64,000 nucleotides of DNA, taken from positions 496,001-560,000 of the forward strand of contig NZ_JAAQTL010000002.1 of NCBI RefSeq assembly GCF_011742875.1, written 5' to 3'. The stretch is from Luteibacter yeojuensis (lineage in GTDB: Bacteria; Pseudomonadota; Gammaproteobacteria; Xanthomonadales; Rhodanobacteraceae). Both the position numbers and the translations under genes were made by a program. Within the stretch, counting starts at the first letter, position 1. Every line of letters starts with the position of its first letter. This document shows positions 47,319-56,079 of this stretch, piece by piece. The notes below the pieces were generated by a model. It saw nothing but the letters and a program-made list of their open reading frames with translations. It did not search any database and was not told the origin of the DNA.

Positions 47319-49466
47319 TCAGAACTTGCCGTAATAGCCTTCCTTCAGGGCATCGAAAAGGTTCGCGGCGGTGTGCATTTCACCGTCGTACTCCACCTCG
47401 TCGTTACCCTTCAGTTCGACAACGCTACCGTCTTCCAATTCGAAGCGATAGAGGGTGTTCTCGAGATCGGTTTCCTTGACCAGCACACCCTGGAACGCGG
47501 CCGGGTTGAAACGGAAGGTCGTACAGCCCTTCAGACCCTGCTTGTACGCGTAGAAATAGATGTCCTTGAAGTCTTCGTACGGGTAGTCCGTGGGCACGTT
47601 GGCCGTCTTGGAAATGGAGGAGTCGATCCACTTCTGCGAGGCGGCCTGGATGTCCACGTGCTCCTTCGGGCTGATGTCGTCGGCCGCCACGAAGTAGTCC
47701 GGCAGGCGGGTCTTCGGGTCGTCGGAGAGCGGCAGGGCATCGCCGTTGATGAGGGCGCGATAGGCGAGCAGCTCGTAGCTGTACACCTCCACCTTTTCCT
47801 TCGACTTCTTGCCCTCGCGGATCACGTTGCGCGAATAGTGGTGGGCGAAGCTGGGCTCGATGCCGTTGGAGGCGTTGTTGGCCAGGCTGAGGGAAATCGT
47901 ACCGGTGGGGGCGATGGACGAGTGGTGGGTGAAGCGCGCACCGGTCTCGGCCAGGGCGTCCACCAGGTCCGGGGCCACTTCGGCCACGCGCTGCATATAG
48001 CGCGAGTACTTCGCGTGCAGCACGCTGCCCTTGATGGTCTGGCCGATCTTCCAGCCGTCCTTCGCCATTTCCGGGCGCTTGCGCAGCATGTCGCCGGTCA
48101 CTTCGTACTCGCGCGCCAGGACGGGCGCCGGGCCCTTTTCCTTGGCGAGGTCGAGGGCCACTTCCCAGCCGGCCAGGGCCATCTCGCGGGACACGTCCTC
48201 GGTGAAGGCCACGGCATCCGCCGCGCCGTAGCGCATCTTCAGCATGGTGAGGGTGGAACCCAGGCCGAGGAAGCCCATGCCATGGCGGCGCTTGGAGAGG
48301 ATTTCCTCGCGCTGCTGCGCCAGCGGCAGGCCGTTGATCTCCACCACGTTATCGAGCATGCGGGTGAACACGCGCACCACTTCGCGGTATTCGTCCCAGT
48401 CGAAACGGGCCTTCGGGCCGAACGGGTCGCGCACGAAGGTGGTGAGGTTCACCGAGCCCAGCAGGCAGGAGCCGTACGGCGGCAGCGGCTGCTCGCCGCA
48501 GGGGTTGGTGGCGCGGATGTGCTCGCACCACCAGTTGTTGTTCATCTCGTTGACGCGGTCGATGAGGATGAAGCCCGGCTCGGCGTAGTCGTACGTTGAG
48601 ACCATGATCATGTCCCACAGATGACGGGCACGGATGTGGCCGTAGATCTTGCAGGCCACCAGGCCGTCGTCGCGGGTGACGTAGTTTTCCCGGGTGGGCC
48701 ACTCGCGCCACACGACCTTGGAGGCGTCGTCGAGGTCGATCTCGCCCTGCTCCTTCACGTGCACCGGGAAGACGGTGGGCCAGTCCTCGTCGTTCTCCAC
48801 GGCGTCCATGAAGCCGTCGGTGATCAGCAGCGACAGGTTGAACTGGCGCAGGCGGCCGTCCTCGCGCTTGGCGCGGATGAATTCCTTGGCGTCCGGATGG
48901 CTCACGTCGAAGGTGCCCATCTGCGCGCCGCGGCGGCCGCCGGCGGACGAGACGGTGAAGCACATCTTGTCGTAGATATCCATGAACGACAGCGGGCCCG
49001 AGGTATGGGCGCCGGCGCCGGACACGTACGCGCCGCGCGGACGCAGCGTGGAGAACTCGTAGCCGATACCGCAGCCGGCCTTCAGCGTGAGGCCCGCCTC
49101 GTGCACCTTCTCGAGGATGTCGTCCATCGAGTCGTGGATGGTGCCCGACACGGTGCAGTTGATCGTGGAGGTGGCGGGCTTGTGCTCCAGCGCGCCGGCG
49201 TTGGACGTGATGCGGCCGGCGGGAATCGCACCGCGGCGCAGGGCCCAGAGGAAGCGCTCGAACCAGTGGCTGCGCAGCTCGTCGGTGGCTTCCACGTCGG
49301 AGAGCGCGCGCGCCACGCGCTTGTAGGTCTCGTCGACGGAGCCGTCCACCGGCTCGCCCGTCTTCGACTTCAGGCGGTACTTCTTGTCCCAGATGTCATA
49401 CGAGGCGGGCTGAAGCGGGATGGCCGCGGTCTCAAGCCCCATGGCTTGCGCACGTGCAGTGCTCAT
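47319..49466 (-). CDS. nrdJa: NrdJa: adenosylcobalamin-dependent ribonucleotide reductase, large subunit
   Basis: 715 residues. It reduces ribonucleotides to deoxyribonucleotides with a B12-derived thiyl radical, with or without oxygen. Catalytic features: the active-site cysteines and glutamate in NPCGEQPLPPYGSC, the N-terminal TINCTVSGTI cysteine, the loop KAGCGIGYEFSTLRPRG, and PTGTISLSLAN near the substrate phosphate site. The C-terminal redox cysteines are in the separate NrdJb. The start at 49466 (MSTARAQAMG) was chosen because upstream residues of the frame show no family similarity. No cobalamin riboswitch was recognised upstream. Confidence 0.92.
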   Translation of the reverse strand: MSTARAQAMGLETAAIPLQPASYDIWDKKYRLKSKTGEPVDGSVDETYKRVARALSDVEATDELRSHWFERFLWALRRGAIPAGRITSNAGALEHKPATSTINCTVSGTIHDSMDDILEKVHEAGLTLKAGCGIGYEFSTLRPRGAYVSGAGAHTSGPLSFMDIYDKMCFTVSSAGGRRGAQMGTFDVSHPDAKEFIRAKREDGRLRQFNLSLLITDGFMDAVENDEDWPTVFPVHVKEQGEIDLDDASKVVWREWPTRENYVTRDDGLVACKIYGHIRARHLWDMIMVSTYDYAEPGFILIDRVNEMNNNWWCEHIRATNPCGEQPLPPYGSCLLGSVNLTTFVRDPFGPKARFDWDEYREVVRVFTRMLDNVVEINGLPLAQQREEILSKRRHGMGFLGLGSTLTMLKMRYGAADAVAFTEDVSREMALAGWEVALDLAKEKGPAPVLAREYEVTGDMLRKRPEMAKDGWKIGQTIKGSVLHAKYSRYMQRVAEVAPDLVDALAETGARFTHHSSIAPTGTISLSLANNASNGIEPSFAHHYSRNVIREGKKSKEKVEVYSYELLAYRALINGDALPLSDDPKTRLPDYFVAADDISPKEHVDIQAASQKWIDSSISKTANVPTDYPYEDFKDIYFYAYKQGLKGCTTFRFNPAAFQGVLVKETDLENTLYRFELEDGSVVELKGNDEVEYDGEMHTAANLFDALKEGYYGKF

Positions 49467-49842
49467 GTATGTGTCGTCCTCGAGTTCCGGCCTTTGTCGG
49501 GCCTTTCTTATAGTGGCTTGCGTCGGCGCAACACCGTCGACGGACCCTCCCCCCGGAGATTCCTGTCGACCATCCCTGGCTTCCCTTCGCCAACCTTTCA
49601 AAAAAGCCTTTGGCGACGATGGTTTGAAGCTTGTACCTGATTATCCGCAGCACCAGCACTTGGTAAGTAGCGAACGAAGGAACACAAGATGTTGTGGTTG
49701 CGGCCGAAGTGAACCTTAAACCGGCAGGGGTGCGATGTAAAGTATCCGCGACGTGCGTCTCAAGGACTGAAACCCGCGCCGCGGGTTGTTGTCGAAAGCG
49801 CCGTCCCACGTGCCCGGAGCACACCAGCCAAGGAGCTTCTCA

Positions 49843-51213
49843 ATGCCCGCCCGCAGTTACCGGCGAACCACTTGCTTTGCCCTCGGTGCCGCCCTTGCCA
49901 TGAGCCTGGCGTCGCCTGCCTTAGCATCCCTGCCTCCGGCCGTCGACGGTCAGCCGATTCCTTCCCTGGCCCCCATGCTGGCGAAGGTGACGCCGGCGGT
50001 GGTGAACATCTCGACGAAGACCCGCGTACGGGTCCGCGACCCCTATTTCGACGACCCGTTGTTCCGCCAGCTGTTCGGTGGCGGCGGCATGCCCCGCGAG
50101 CGGGTGGAGCAGAGCCTGGGCTCGGGCGTCGTCATCGACGCGGCCAAGGGCTACGTGCTCACCAACAACCACGTGGTGGGTGGTGCCGACGACATCACGG
50201 TCACCCTGCAGGACGGCCGCGACCTGAAGGCGAAGCTGCTGGGCAGCGATCCGGAAACCGACATCGCGGTGCTGCAGATTCCGGCCGAGCGCCTGCAGGC
50301 GCTGCCCATCGCCGATTCCTCGCAGCTGCGCGTGGGCGATTTCGTGGTGGCCGTGGGCGATCCGTTCGGGCTGGGGCAGACGGCCACCTCGGGCATGGTT
50401 TCGGCGCTGGGCCGTTCCGGCCTGGGCAAGGGCATCCAGAACTTCATCCAGACCGACGCCTCGATCAACCCGGGCAACTCCGGCGGCGCGCTGGTGAACC
50501 TGCGCGGCGAACTGGTGGGCATCAACTCGATGATCTTCACGCCCTCCGGCGGCAACGTGGGCATCGGCTTCGCCATTCCCACCGACCTGGCGACGGGCGT
50601 GATGAAGCAGTTGCTGGCCTACGGCAAGGTGCGCCGCGGCAACCTGGGCGTGGAGGTGCAGGACATCACGCCGCGCATCGCGAAGGCACTGGGGCTGAAG
50701 GACACCAACGGCGCCGTGGTCACCCGGATCAACGACGCCTCGCCCGCGGAAGGCGCGGGCTTGCAGGCGGGCGACGTGCTCACGGCGGTGAACGGCAAGC
50801 CGGTGCACGGGGCGCAGGACCTGCGCAACGCCGAAGGTCTGCTGCCGCTGGGCGCGAAGGTGAAGCTCACGGTGCAGCGCGACGGGGCCACGCGCGACGT
50901 CGAGGCCACGGTGGCCGCGGAGAAGATCGCCAGCGTGGACGGGGCGAAGGTGGACAAGCGGCTGGCCGGGGTCACGCTGAGCGACCTGTCGCCGGAACAG
51001 AAAGCGCAGGGTCTCTACGGCGTGGCACTGAGCGGTGTGCAGCGCGGTTCCGCTGCCGCGGCGGCGGGGCTCAAGGACGGCGATATCGTGGTGGCGATCT
51101 CGCAGGCGCGGATCACAAGTGTGAAGAGCCTGCCAACGACCGGCTCACTGGGTATGCGGCAACTGTTGCTCACGGTGGTGCGAGACGACGCGGTGTACTA
51201 CGCGGTGCTGTGA
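49843..51213 (+). CDS. Do-family periplasmic serine endoprotease (DegP/DegQ type)
   Basis: 456 residues with a signal peptide (LGAALAMSLASPALA). The catalytic triad is His110 (TNNHVV), Asp140 (ETDIAVL) and Ser213 (NPGNSGGAL). Two PDZ domains follow (~residues 265-360 and 375-456). It degrades or refolds misfolded envelope proteins. The AAGGAG ribosome binding site precedes ATG 49843. A GAACCTT (49711) and TGTAAAG (49736) pair 18 bases apart could be a stress sigma-type promoter, but the match is weak. Confidence 0.92.
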   Translation: MPARSYRRTTCFALGAALAMSLASPALASLPPAVDGQPIPSLAPMLAKVTPAVVNISTKTRVRVRDPYFDDPLFRQLFGGGGMPRERVEQSLGSGVVIDAAKGYVLTNNHVVGGADDITVTLQDGRDLKAKLLGSDPETDIAVLQIPAERLQALPIADSSQLRVGDFVVAVGDPFGLGQTATSGMVSALGRSGLGKGIQNFIQTDASINPGNSGGALVNLRGELVGINSMIFTPSGGNVGIGFAIPTDLATGVMKQLLAYGKVRRGNLGVEVQDITPRIAKALGLKDTNGAVVTRINDASPAEGAGLQAGDVLTAVNGKPVHGAQDLRNAEGLLPLGAKVKLTVQRDGATRDVEATVAAEKIASVDGAKVDKRLAGVTLSDLSPEQKAQGLYGVALSGVQRGSAAAAAGLKDGDIVVAISQARITSVKSLPTTGSLGMRQLLLTVVRDDAVYYAVL

Positions 51214-51226
51214 CCTCGCAGCGCCT

Positions 51227-51304
51227 TGTAGGAGCCGCCATAGCGGCGAGGAAACCTTGCCGTACTGTCGCAAGATTGCCCTCGCCGCTATAGCGGCTCC
51301 TACA
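51227..51304. repeat. Inverted REP pair
   Basis: REP copies at 51227-51250 (CCGCCATAGCGG variant) and 51281-51304, in opposite orientation, just downstream of the Do protease gene. They could form a large hairpin in the transcript. Confidence 0.88.
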
Positions 51305-51453
51305 CGAAGACGGAAGCCGGAGATCTCCTACAGCCTACGTTCCGTTTCCCGACGGCAGGATGCTGAACGATGTCAATGCTGCGCGTGGCGCCGGGATGCC
51401 CCACAATGGCGGCTTGCTTGCCTATTAGCCCCGTCCCGAGGTCCCAGCCGTCC

Positions 51454-52935
51454 ATGTCTCTTCGTTTCGCGCGACTGTTCACCGCCACGCTGATCGGCCT
51501 TAGCGCCTCCGCCACCGTTCTTGCCGCCGCAGGCACCCAGCTGGTCTGGCGCGGCGACATCACTACCGCGCGCGGCGTGGTCACCGACGTCGCCAAGGCC
51601 TGGGAGAAATCCGGCAAGGGCAAGATCGAGCTGCAGCCGTTCAACACGGCCTCCGGCATCGACGCCGTGGTGAAGGGCAGCGCCGACCTCGCCGGTTCGG
51701 CCCGCCCCGCCGTCGGTGCCGCCGAGCAGTCGCTCACCTTCACGCCGGTGGCATGGGACGCCCTGGTGATGGTGACCTACCCATCCAACCCGGTCAGCAA
51801 CATCTCGCTGAAGCAGCTCCACGAGATCTACATGGGGCACATCACCAACTGGAAGGAGCTCGGCGGCAACGACGCCCCGATCAACCTCTACGCGGTGGCC
51901 AGCCCGGCCGACGGTGTCGAATACAGCCTGCGCCGCCTCCTCTTCGGCCGCGGCAACCAGCCGGTGGCCGCACCGCGCCTGTATGTGAACGTGGCGAAGC
52001 TCGAGGAAGGCGTCACCCTCGACAAGCAGGGCCTCGGCGCCAGCACGCTCGCCGGCGCCTCGTCGAACAGGAAGGTGAAGATCCTCTCCATCGATGGCGT
52101 CGCGCCGTCCATGTCCACGGTCAGCAGCGGCACCTATCCGCTGTACACCGAGCTCTACCTCGTCACCAACGACAGCAGCCCGAAGGCCGCCGAGGTGAAG
52201 GAGTTCATTTCCTTCGTCACGTCCAGCAAGGGCAGCTCGCTGCTGCGCTCGCATAGCCTCGTGCCTTATGCCGACGGCGCCGCGCTTGCCGCGAAGGACG
52301 CCTCCCGCCGTGCCGCCATCGCGTCCGCCGTGGGTACGCGCGCCAACGCCGGCCAGCCGATGACCACGCCGGCCGCCGTGGCCGCCGCGCCGGCCGCTGC
52401 CGCCGCCGTCGCCGCGAAGGAAACCGCCCTCGCCAAGGCCCAGGCCGCGAGCAAGGGTGCGAAGGCCGCGAAGACGACCAAGGGCACCGTCGCCGCCACC
52501 GCCGCCGAGCCGCCGAAGTTCGCTCGCGTGGTCGCCGGCGTCAGCACCTCGGCGCACATGAGCTTCGTCGGCGTGCACGCGGAAGCTTTCACCATGTCGG
52601 ACAACGCCAAGATCGGCGGACGCTTCGCCAAGGTGCGCGCCGATGCCGTCACCGTGCGCGGCAAGCCGGTCGCGAAGGCGGCGGACGCGTCGGAGAAGTC
52701 CACGACCGTCGCCACGCCGAAGGTGGCGGAGGCCAAGCCGGCTCCGAAGCCGGCGAAGGTCGTCGCCAAGGCCGGGAAGCCGGCCGCCTCGCGCACCTAC
52801 AAGGTGGCCGCGGGCGACACCCTCTACTCCATCGCGAAGAAGAACGCGATCGACGTGAACACCCTGCGCGCCATGAATGGCCTGAAGGACAACAACGTCC
52901 GCCTCGGCCAGGTGCTCAAAGTCGGCGCGCGCTGA
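51454..52935 (+). CDS. PstS-like phosphate-binding domain fused to LysM
   Basis: 493 residues with a signal peptide (FTATLIGLSASATVLAA). Residues ~30-270 form a PstS-like type II periplasmic binding domain (RGDITTARGVVTDVAKAWEKSGKG, DAVVKGSADLAGSARPA, LKQLHEIYMGHITNWKELGG). An alanine- and lysine-rich linker of ~150 residues follows, then a C-terminal LysM module (YKVAAGDTLYSIAKKNAIDVNTL) that binds peptidoglycan. The fusion suggests a cell-wall-tethered anion-binding protein rather than a transporter component. No pst transport genes are nearby; the next gene starts three bases downstream. Confidence 0.8.
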   Translation: MSLRFARLFTATLIGLSASATVLAAAGTQLVWRGDITTARGVVTDVAKAWEKSGKGKIELQPFNTASGIDAVVKGSADLAGSARPAVGAAEQSLTFTPVAWDALVMVTYPSNPVSNISLKQLHEIYMGHITNWKELGGNDAPINLYAVASPADGVEYSLRRLLFGRGNQPVAAPRLYVNVAKLEEGVTLDKQGLGASTLAGASSNRKVKILSIDGVAPSMSTVSSGTYPLYTELYLVTNDSSPKAAEVKEFISFVTSSKGSSLLRSHSLVPYADGAALAAKDASRRAAIASAVGTRANAGQPMTTPAAVAAAPAAAAAVAAKETALAKAQAASKGAKAAKTTKGTVAATAAEPPKFARVVAGVSTSAHMSFVGVHAEAFTMSDNAKIGGRFAKVRADAVTVRGKPVAKAADASEKSTTVATPKVAEAKPAPKPAKVVAKAGKPAASRTYKVAAGDTLYSIAKKNAIDVNTLRAMNGLKDNNVRLGQVLKVGAR

Positions 52936-52938
52936 GCC

Positions 52939-53637
52939 GTGACGGTTCGCGCCGTTTCCCTCGATCTCGACGACACGCTGTGGCCGGTGCTCCCGGCCCT
53001 CATCGAGGCCGAGCACTGCGTGAATCGCTGGCTCAGGGAACACCACCCGGATGTCGCCGAGGCATGGCCCATCGAGGCCATGCGCGAGCTGCGCGAGAAG
53101 ATCGCGCAGGAAAACACCCACCTCTCGCACGACTTCAGCGCGCAGCGGCGCCTGACCATCCGCCATGCCTTCGCCGCCTGCGGCATCGACGATGCGCCGG
53201 TGGACGAGGTGTGGCGCATCTACTTCGCCGCCCGCAACGCGGTGGAGCTGTACCCGGACACCTTGCCGGCCCTGGAGCGCATCGCGGCCCGCGTGCCGCT
53301 GGTGAGCATCTCCAACGGCAACGCCGACCTCGAAGTGATCGGCCTGCACCATCTCTTCCACACCCGCCTCAACGCCAGCGGCGTGGGCGTGGCGAAGCCG
53401 CACCCCCAGATCTTCCTGGCCGCCGCCGAGGCCCTGGGCCTGGCGCCCGCCGACATCCTCCACGTGGGCGACGACCCCCTGCTCGACGTGCTCGGCGCGC
53501 GCGAGGCCGGCATGAAGACGGTATGGCTCAACCGCACGGGCGAGCGCTGGTCGCACGGTCCCGCGCCGGACTATGAATTCCCGGACATGACCCACCTTGC
53601 GGACTGGATTGACGCGTCACTCGCCAGGGACAGTTAG
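52939..53637 (+). CDS. HAD-superfamily phosphatase (YigB-like)
   Basis: 232 residues. HAD motif I is SLDLDDTLWPV (Asp9 and Asp11), motif II lies in SISNGNADLEV, motif III in KPHPQIF, and motif IV in HVGDDPLLDVLGA. The helical cap resembles YigB-type phosphatases, which act on FMN or small phosphorylated metabolites. GTG start at 52939, three bases after the PstS-LysM gene, so the two are probably co-transcribed. The substrate is not determinable. Confidence 0.85.
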   Translation: MTVRAVSLDLDDTLWPVLPALIEAEHCVNRWLREHHPDVAEAWPIEAMRELREKIAQENTHLSHDFSAQRRLTIRHAFAACGIDDAPVDEVWRIYFAARNAVELYPDTLPALERIAARVPLVSISNGNADLEVIGLHHLFHTRLNASGVGVAKPHPQIFLAAAEALGLAPADILHVGDDPLLDVLGAREAGMKTVWLNRTGERWSHGPAPDYEFPDMTHLADWIDASLARDS

Positions 53638-53705
53638 AATGGCGGTTCACCGATAGCAAGAACCCTTTGACGCGGTCGCCCCGGCCGCGAGGCACGGGAG
53701 GCCTG

Positions 53706-55094
53706 ATGTCACCGCTGATCGATCGCAAATCCGGAAAACGCGCCGTTCCCATCGAAACCGTCGATGCAGGCAGCATGGCTGCCGCGGAGGCTCGCCTGGA
53801 TACGGCGCAGCGCAAGTGGCTCCAGTCCACAGGATTCCGACCGAAACCGGGCGCGTTGGCGGTACTGCCGGGCAGTGTGCCCGGCGAAATCGCCCTGGTG
53901 CTGGTGGGCGTGGATCGGCACAACCCGATGGCCGCGCTGGGCGGGCTGCCCTTCCGCCTGCCGGAAGGCATCTACGAACTTTCGTCGGACGGTGGCGTGT
54001 TCACGGAACGCGAGCACATCGAGCTGGCGATCCTCGGCTGGGCGCTGGGCGCCTACCGCTTCGACCGCTACCGCTCCTACGAGCGCAAGGCTGCGCAGCT
54101 GGTGGTCACGCCGGCCGCGATCCGCGCGCTGCAACCGCTGATCGACGCCACCGCCGAAGTGCGCGACATGGTGAACACGCCCACGGAGGACATGGGCCCG
54201 GAACAGCTGTCGCAGGCCATCCACGAGCACGCCAAGGCGCATAAGGCCACCGTGCAGGAATGGGTCGGCGACGACCTGATCAAGCACAACTTCCCCACCA
54301 TCCACGCCGTAGGCCGCGCCAGCCATCGCGCGCCGCGCCTCATCGAGCTCACCTGGGGCAAGGCCTCCAGCCCGAAGCTGGTGATCGTTGGCAAGGGCGT
54401 CTGCTTCGACACCGGCGGCCTGGACATCAAGCCGGCCGACGGCATGCGCTGGATGAAGAAGGACATGGGCGGTGCGGCGCACGCCATCGCGCTGGCCGGC
54501 CTCGTGATGAAGGCTAAACTGCCGGTACGGCTGACGTTGCTCGTGCCGGCCGTGGAGAACGCCATCGCGGGCAACGCGATGCGTCCGGGCGAGGTCATCC
54601 GCACGCGCGCGGGGCATACGGTGGAAGTGGACAACACCGATGCCGAAGGTCGCCTCGTGCTGTGCGATGCCCTTGCTTACGCGGTGGAACAGTCGCCCGA
54701 CCTGATCGTGGATTTCGCGACGCTCACCGGCGCCGCACGCGTGGCGCTCGGTCCCGAACTGCCGGCGCTGTTCACCAACCGCGACCCGTTGGCGGACCAC
54801 GTGATCAGCTCCGCCGAGCGGGTGCATGATCCGCTGTGGCGCCTGCCGCTGTGGCGTCCGTATCGCCGGATGCTGGAGTCGTACGTGGCGGATTTCGCCA
54901 ATGCGGGCCCGTCGCGCCACGCGGGCGCGATCACCGCGGCGCTGTACCTGGAACGCTTCGTCCCCGACAGCCAGAACTGGATGCACCTGGACACCTACGC
55001 CTGGAACGACGGGGACCGCCCTGCCCATCCGCGTGGTGGCGAGGCCCAGGGCCTGCGTGCGTTCTTCCGGTTCTTGTCGGAGCGGTATTCCTGA
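53706..55094 (+). CDS. M17-family leucyl aminopeptidase
   Basis: 462 residues. The metal- and substrate-binding motifs are GKGVCFDTGGLDIKPADGM, the catalytic lysine/arginine region MKKDMGGAAHA, and NTDAEGRLVLCDAL, the family signature. Length and order match cytosolic leucyl aminopeptidases. GGGAGG lies four bases before ATG 53706, chosen over an upstream in-frame ATG at 53667. It removes N-terminal residues in peptide turnover. The gene is followed directly by a tandem-repeat block. Confidence 0.9.
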   Translation: MSPLIDRKSGKRAVPIETVDAGSMAAAEARLDTAQRKWLQSTGFRPKPGALAVLPGSVPGEIALVLVGVDRHNPMAALGGLPFRLPEGIYELSSDGGVFTEREHIELAILGWALGAYRFDRYRSYERKAAQLVVTPAAIRALQPLIDATAEVRDMVNTPTEDMGPEQLSQAIHEHAKAHKATVQEWVGDDLIKHNFPTIHAVGRASHRAPRLIELTWGKASSPKLVIVGKGVCFDTGGLDIKPADGMRWMKKDMGGAAHAIALAGLVMKAKLPVRLTLLVPAVENAIAGNAMRPGEVIRTRAGHTVEVDNTDAEGRLVLCDALAYAVEQSPDLIVDFATLTGAARVALGPELPALFTNRDPLADHVISSAERVHDPLWRLPLWRPYRRMLESYVADFANAGPSRHAGAITAALYLERFVPDSQNWMHLDTYAWNDGDRPAHPRGGEAQGLRAFFRFLSERYS

Positions 55095-55132
55095 GAGCCC
55101 GGGCTCGGCGGCGATCGGGCCGACTGCGTCGG

Positions 55133-55457
55133 CTCGCCGCTATAGCGGCTCCTACAGATCGGGCACCGCTGTTGCGGCTCCTACAGATCGGGCACCACCG
55201 TTGCGGCTCCTGCAGATCGGGCACCACCGTTGCGGCTCCTACAGATCGGGCACCACCGTTGCGGCTCCTACAGATCGGGCACCACCGTTGCGGCTCCTAC
55301 AGATCGGGCACCACTGTTGCGGCTCCTACAAATCGGGCACCACCGTTGCGGCTCCTACAGATCGGGCACCACTGTTGCGGCTCCAACAGATCGGGCACCA
55401 CCGTTGCGGCTCCTACAAATCGGGCGCCACTGTTGTAGGAGCCGCTATAGCGGCGAG
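55133..55457. repeat. 29-bp minisatellite of about ten copies bounded by REP elements
   Basis: Ten units begin at 55146, 55175, 55204, 55233, 55262, 55291, 55320, 55349, 55378 and 55407. The unit reads CGGCTCCTACAGATCGGGC followed by ACCACCGTTG, with a few base changes. The CGGCTCCTACA part equals one arm of the REP. A REP at 55133-55156 opens the block and an inverted REP at 55434-55457 closes it. Confidence 0.92.
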
Positions 55458-55587
55458 AACCCGTTAGCGTCACGCCCCCAATACGCCCATGCGCGGCCCG
55501 CTCCATGAGGGAGCCAGCGATTTTCCCAGGCCGCATCCGCGCACGCTTCGCCTCGTGACGGCATGGCCACCGAAGCGGCTCCCACAG

Positions 55588-55896
55588 CTAGGGACTTTCC
55601 TCGGGCGCATCCTGCGCACGCTTTGCCTTCCACGCGATGACGGAGCGCAGGTTCCGCTCGAGTTCCGCGATCGTCAGTGGAAAATAATCCGCATCGCTGT
55701 CGGTGACCTGCCAGCTGGTCATCCGCTTGTCGGTCACGGCCACGCCGTTCGCCTTGAGCGCGTCGCGGACATCGGTCGGATCGAGATCGGTCGCCTGCAG
55801 AATCAGCTGCCATAGCCAGTTCATCCGCTGCGGATCCACGCCGCGTGTCATGGGCGGGCGCGTGTAAGGCCGGCCCGGTGCGTCGAAGTCGGTCAT
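55588..55896 (-). CDS. Small protein of unknown function
   Basis: 102 residues, cytoplasmic. After a proline-rich start (GRPYTRPPMTRGVD) it has helical segments MNWLWQLILQATDLDPTDVRDALKANG and YFPLTIAELERNLRSVIAWKAKR. The middle (ALKANGVAVTDKRMTSWQV) recalls DNA-binding or DUF1456-like helical repeats, but the match is too weak to name. A GGGAGT ribosome binding site precedes ATG 55896. Divergent from the alpha/beta hydrolase. Confidence 0.6.
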   Translation of the reverse strand: MTDFDAPGRPYTRPPMTRGVDPQRMNWLWQLILQATDLDPTDVRDALKANGVAVTDKRMTSWQVTDSDADYFPLTIAELERNLRSVIAWKAKRAQDAPEESP

Positions 55897-56079
55897 GATG
55901 TACTCCCTGCGTGCACGTAAGACCGAGTATGCCATCGGCCCTTTCGATGGATATCGGCACGCATCCCGGATTTCCTCAGCCCTCGCCTTCGTCCCGTCCG
56001 CGCGGAACGAAGGCACGCTTCCGCGCCCGGTTAACGTGGCCTCGTATAGGCTCGGGAGAACCCTGACAAGGAGTCCGCG

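Noticed and set aside
45882..48599. A 905-codon open frame antisense to nrdJ and the histone-like gene
   Set aside because: Composition is a mirror of the real genes (His/Gly/Leu-rich), without motifs; the nrdJ frames have clear catalytic signatures.
49711..49742. Stress sigma-factor promoter before the Do protease
   Set aside because: The -10 part (TGTAAAG) is a poor match and the spacing is 18; mentioned only in the gene entry.
49467..49842. Possible cobalamin riboswitch upstream of the B12-dependent reductase
   Set aside because: No B12-box-like sequence or characteristic pairing could be recognised by eye; a covariance-model search would settle it.
55133..55457. Regular 29-bp repeats that could be taken for a CRISPR array
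   Set aside because: The repeats are contiguous with no unique spacers, and the unit contains a REP arm; no cas genes are in the window.
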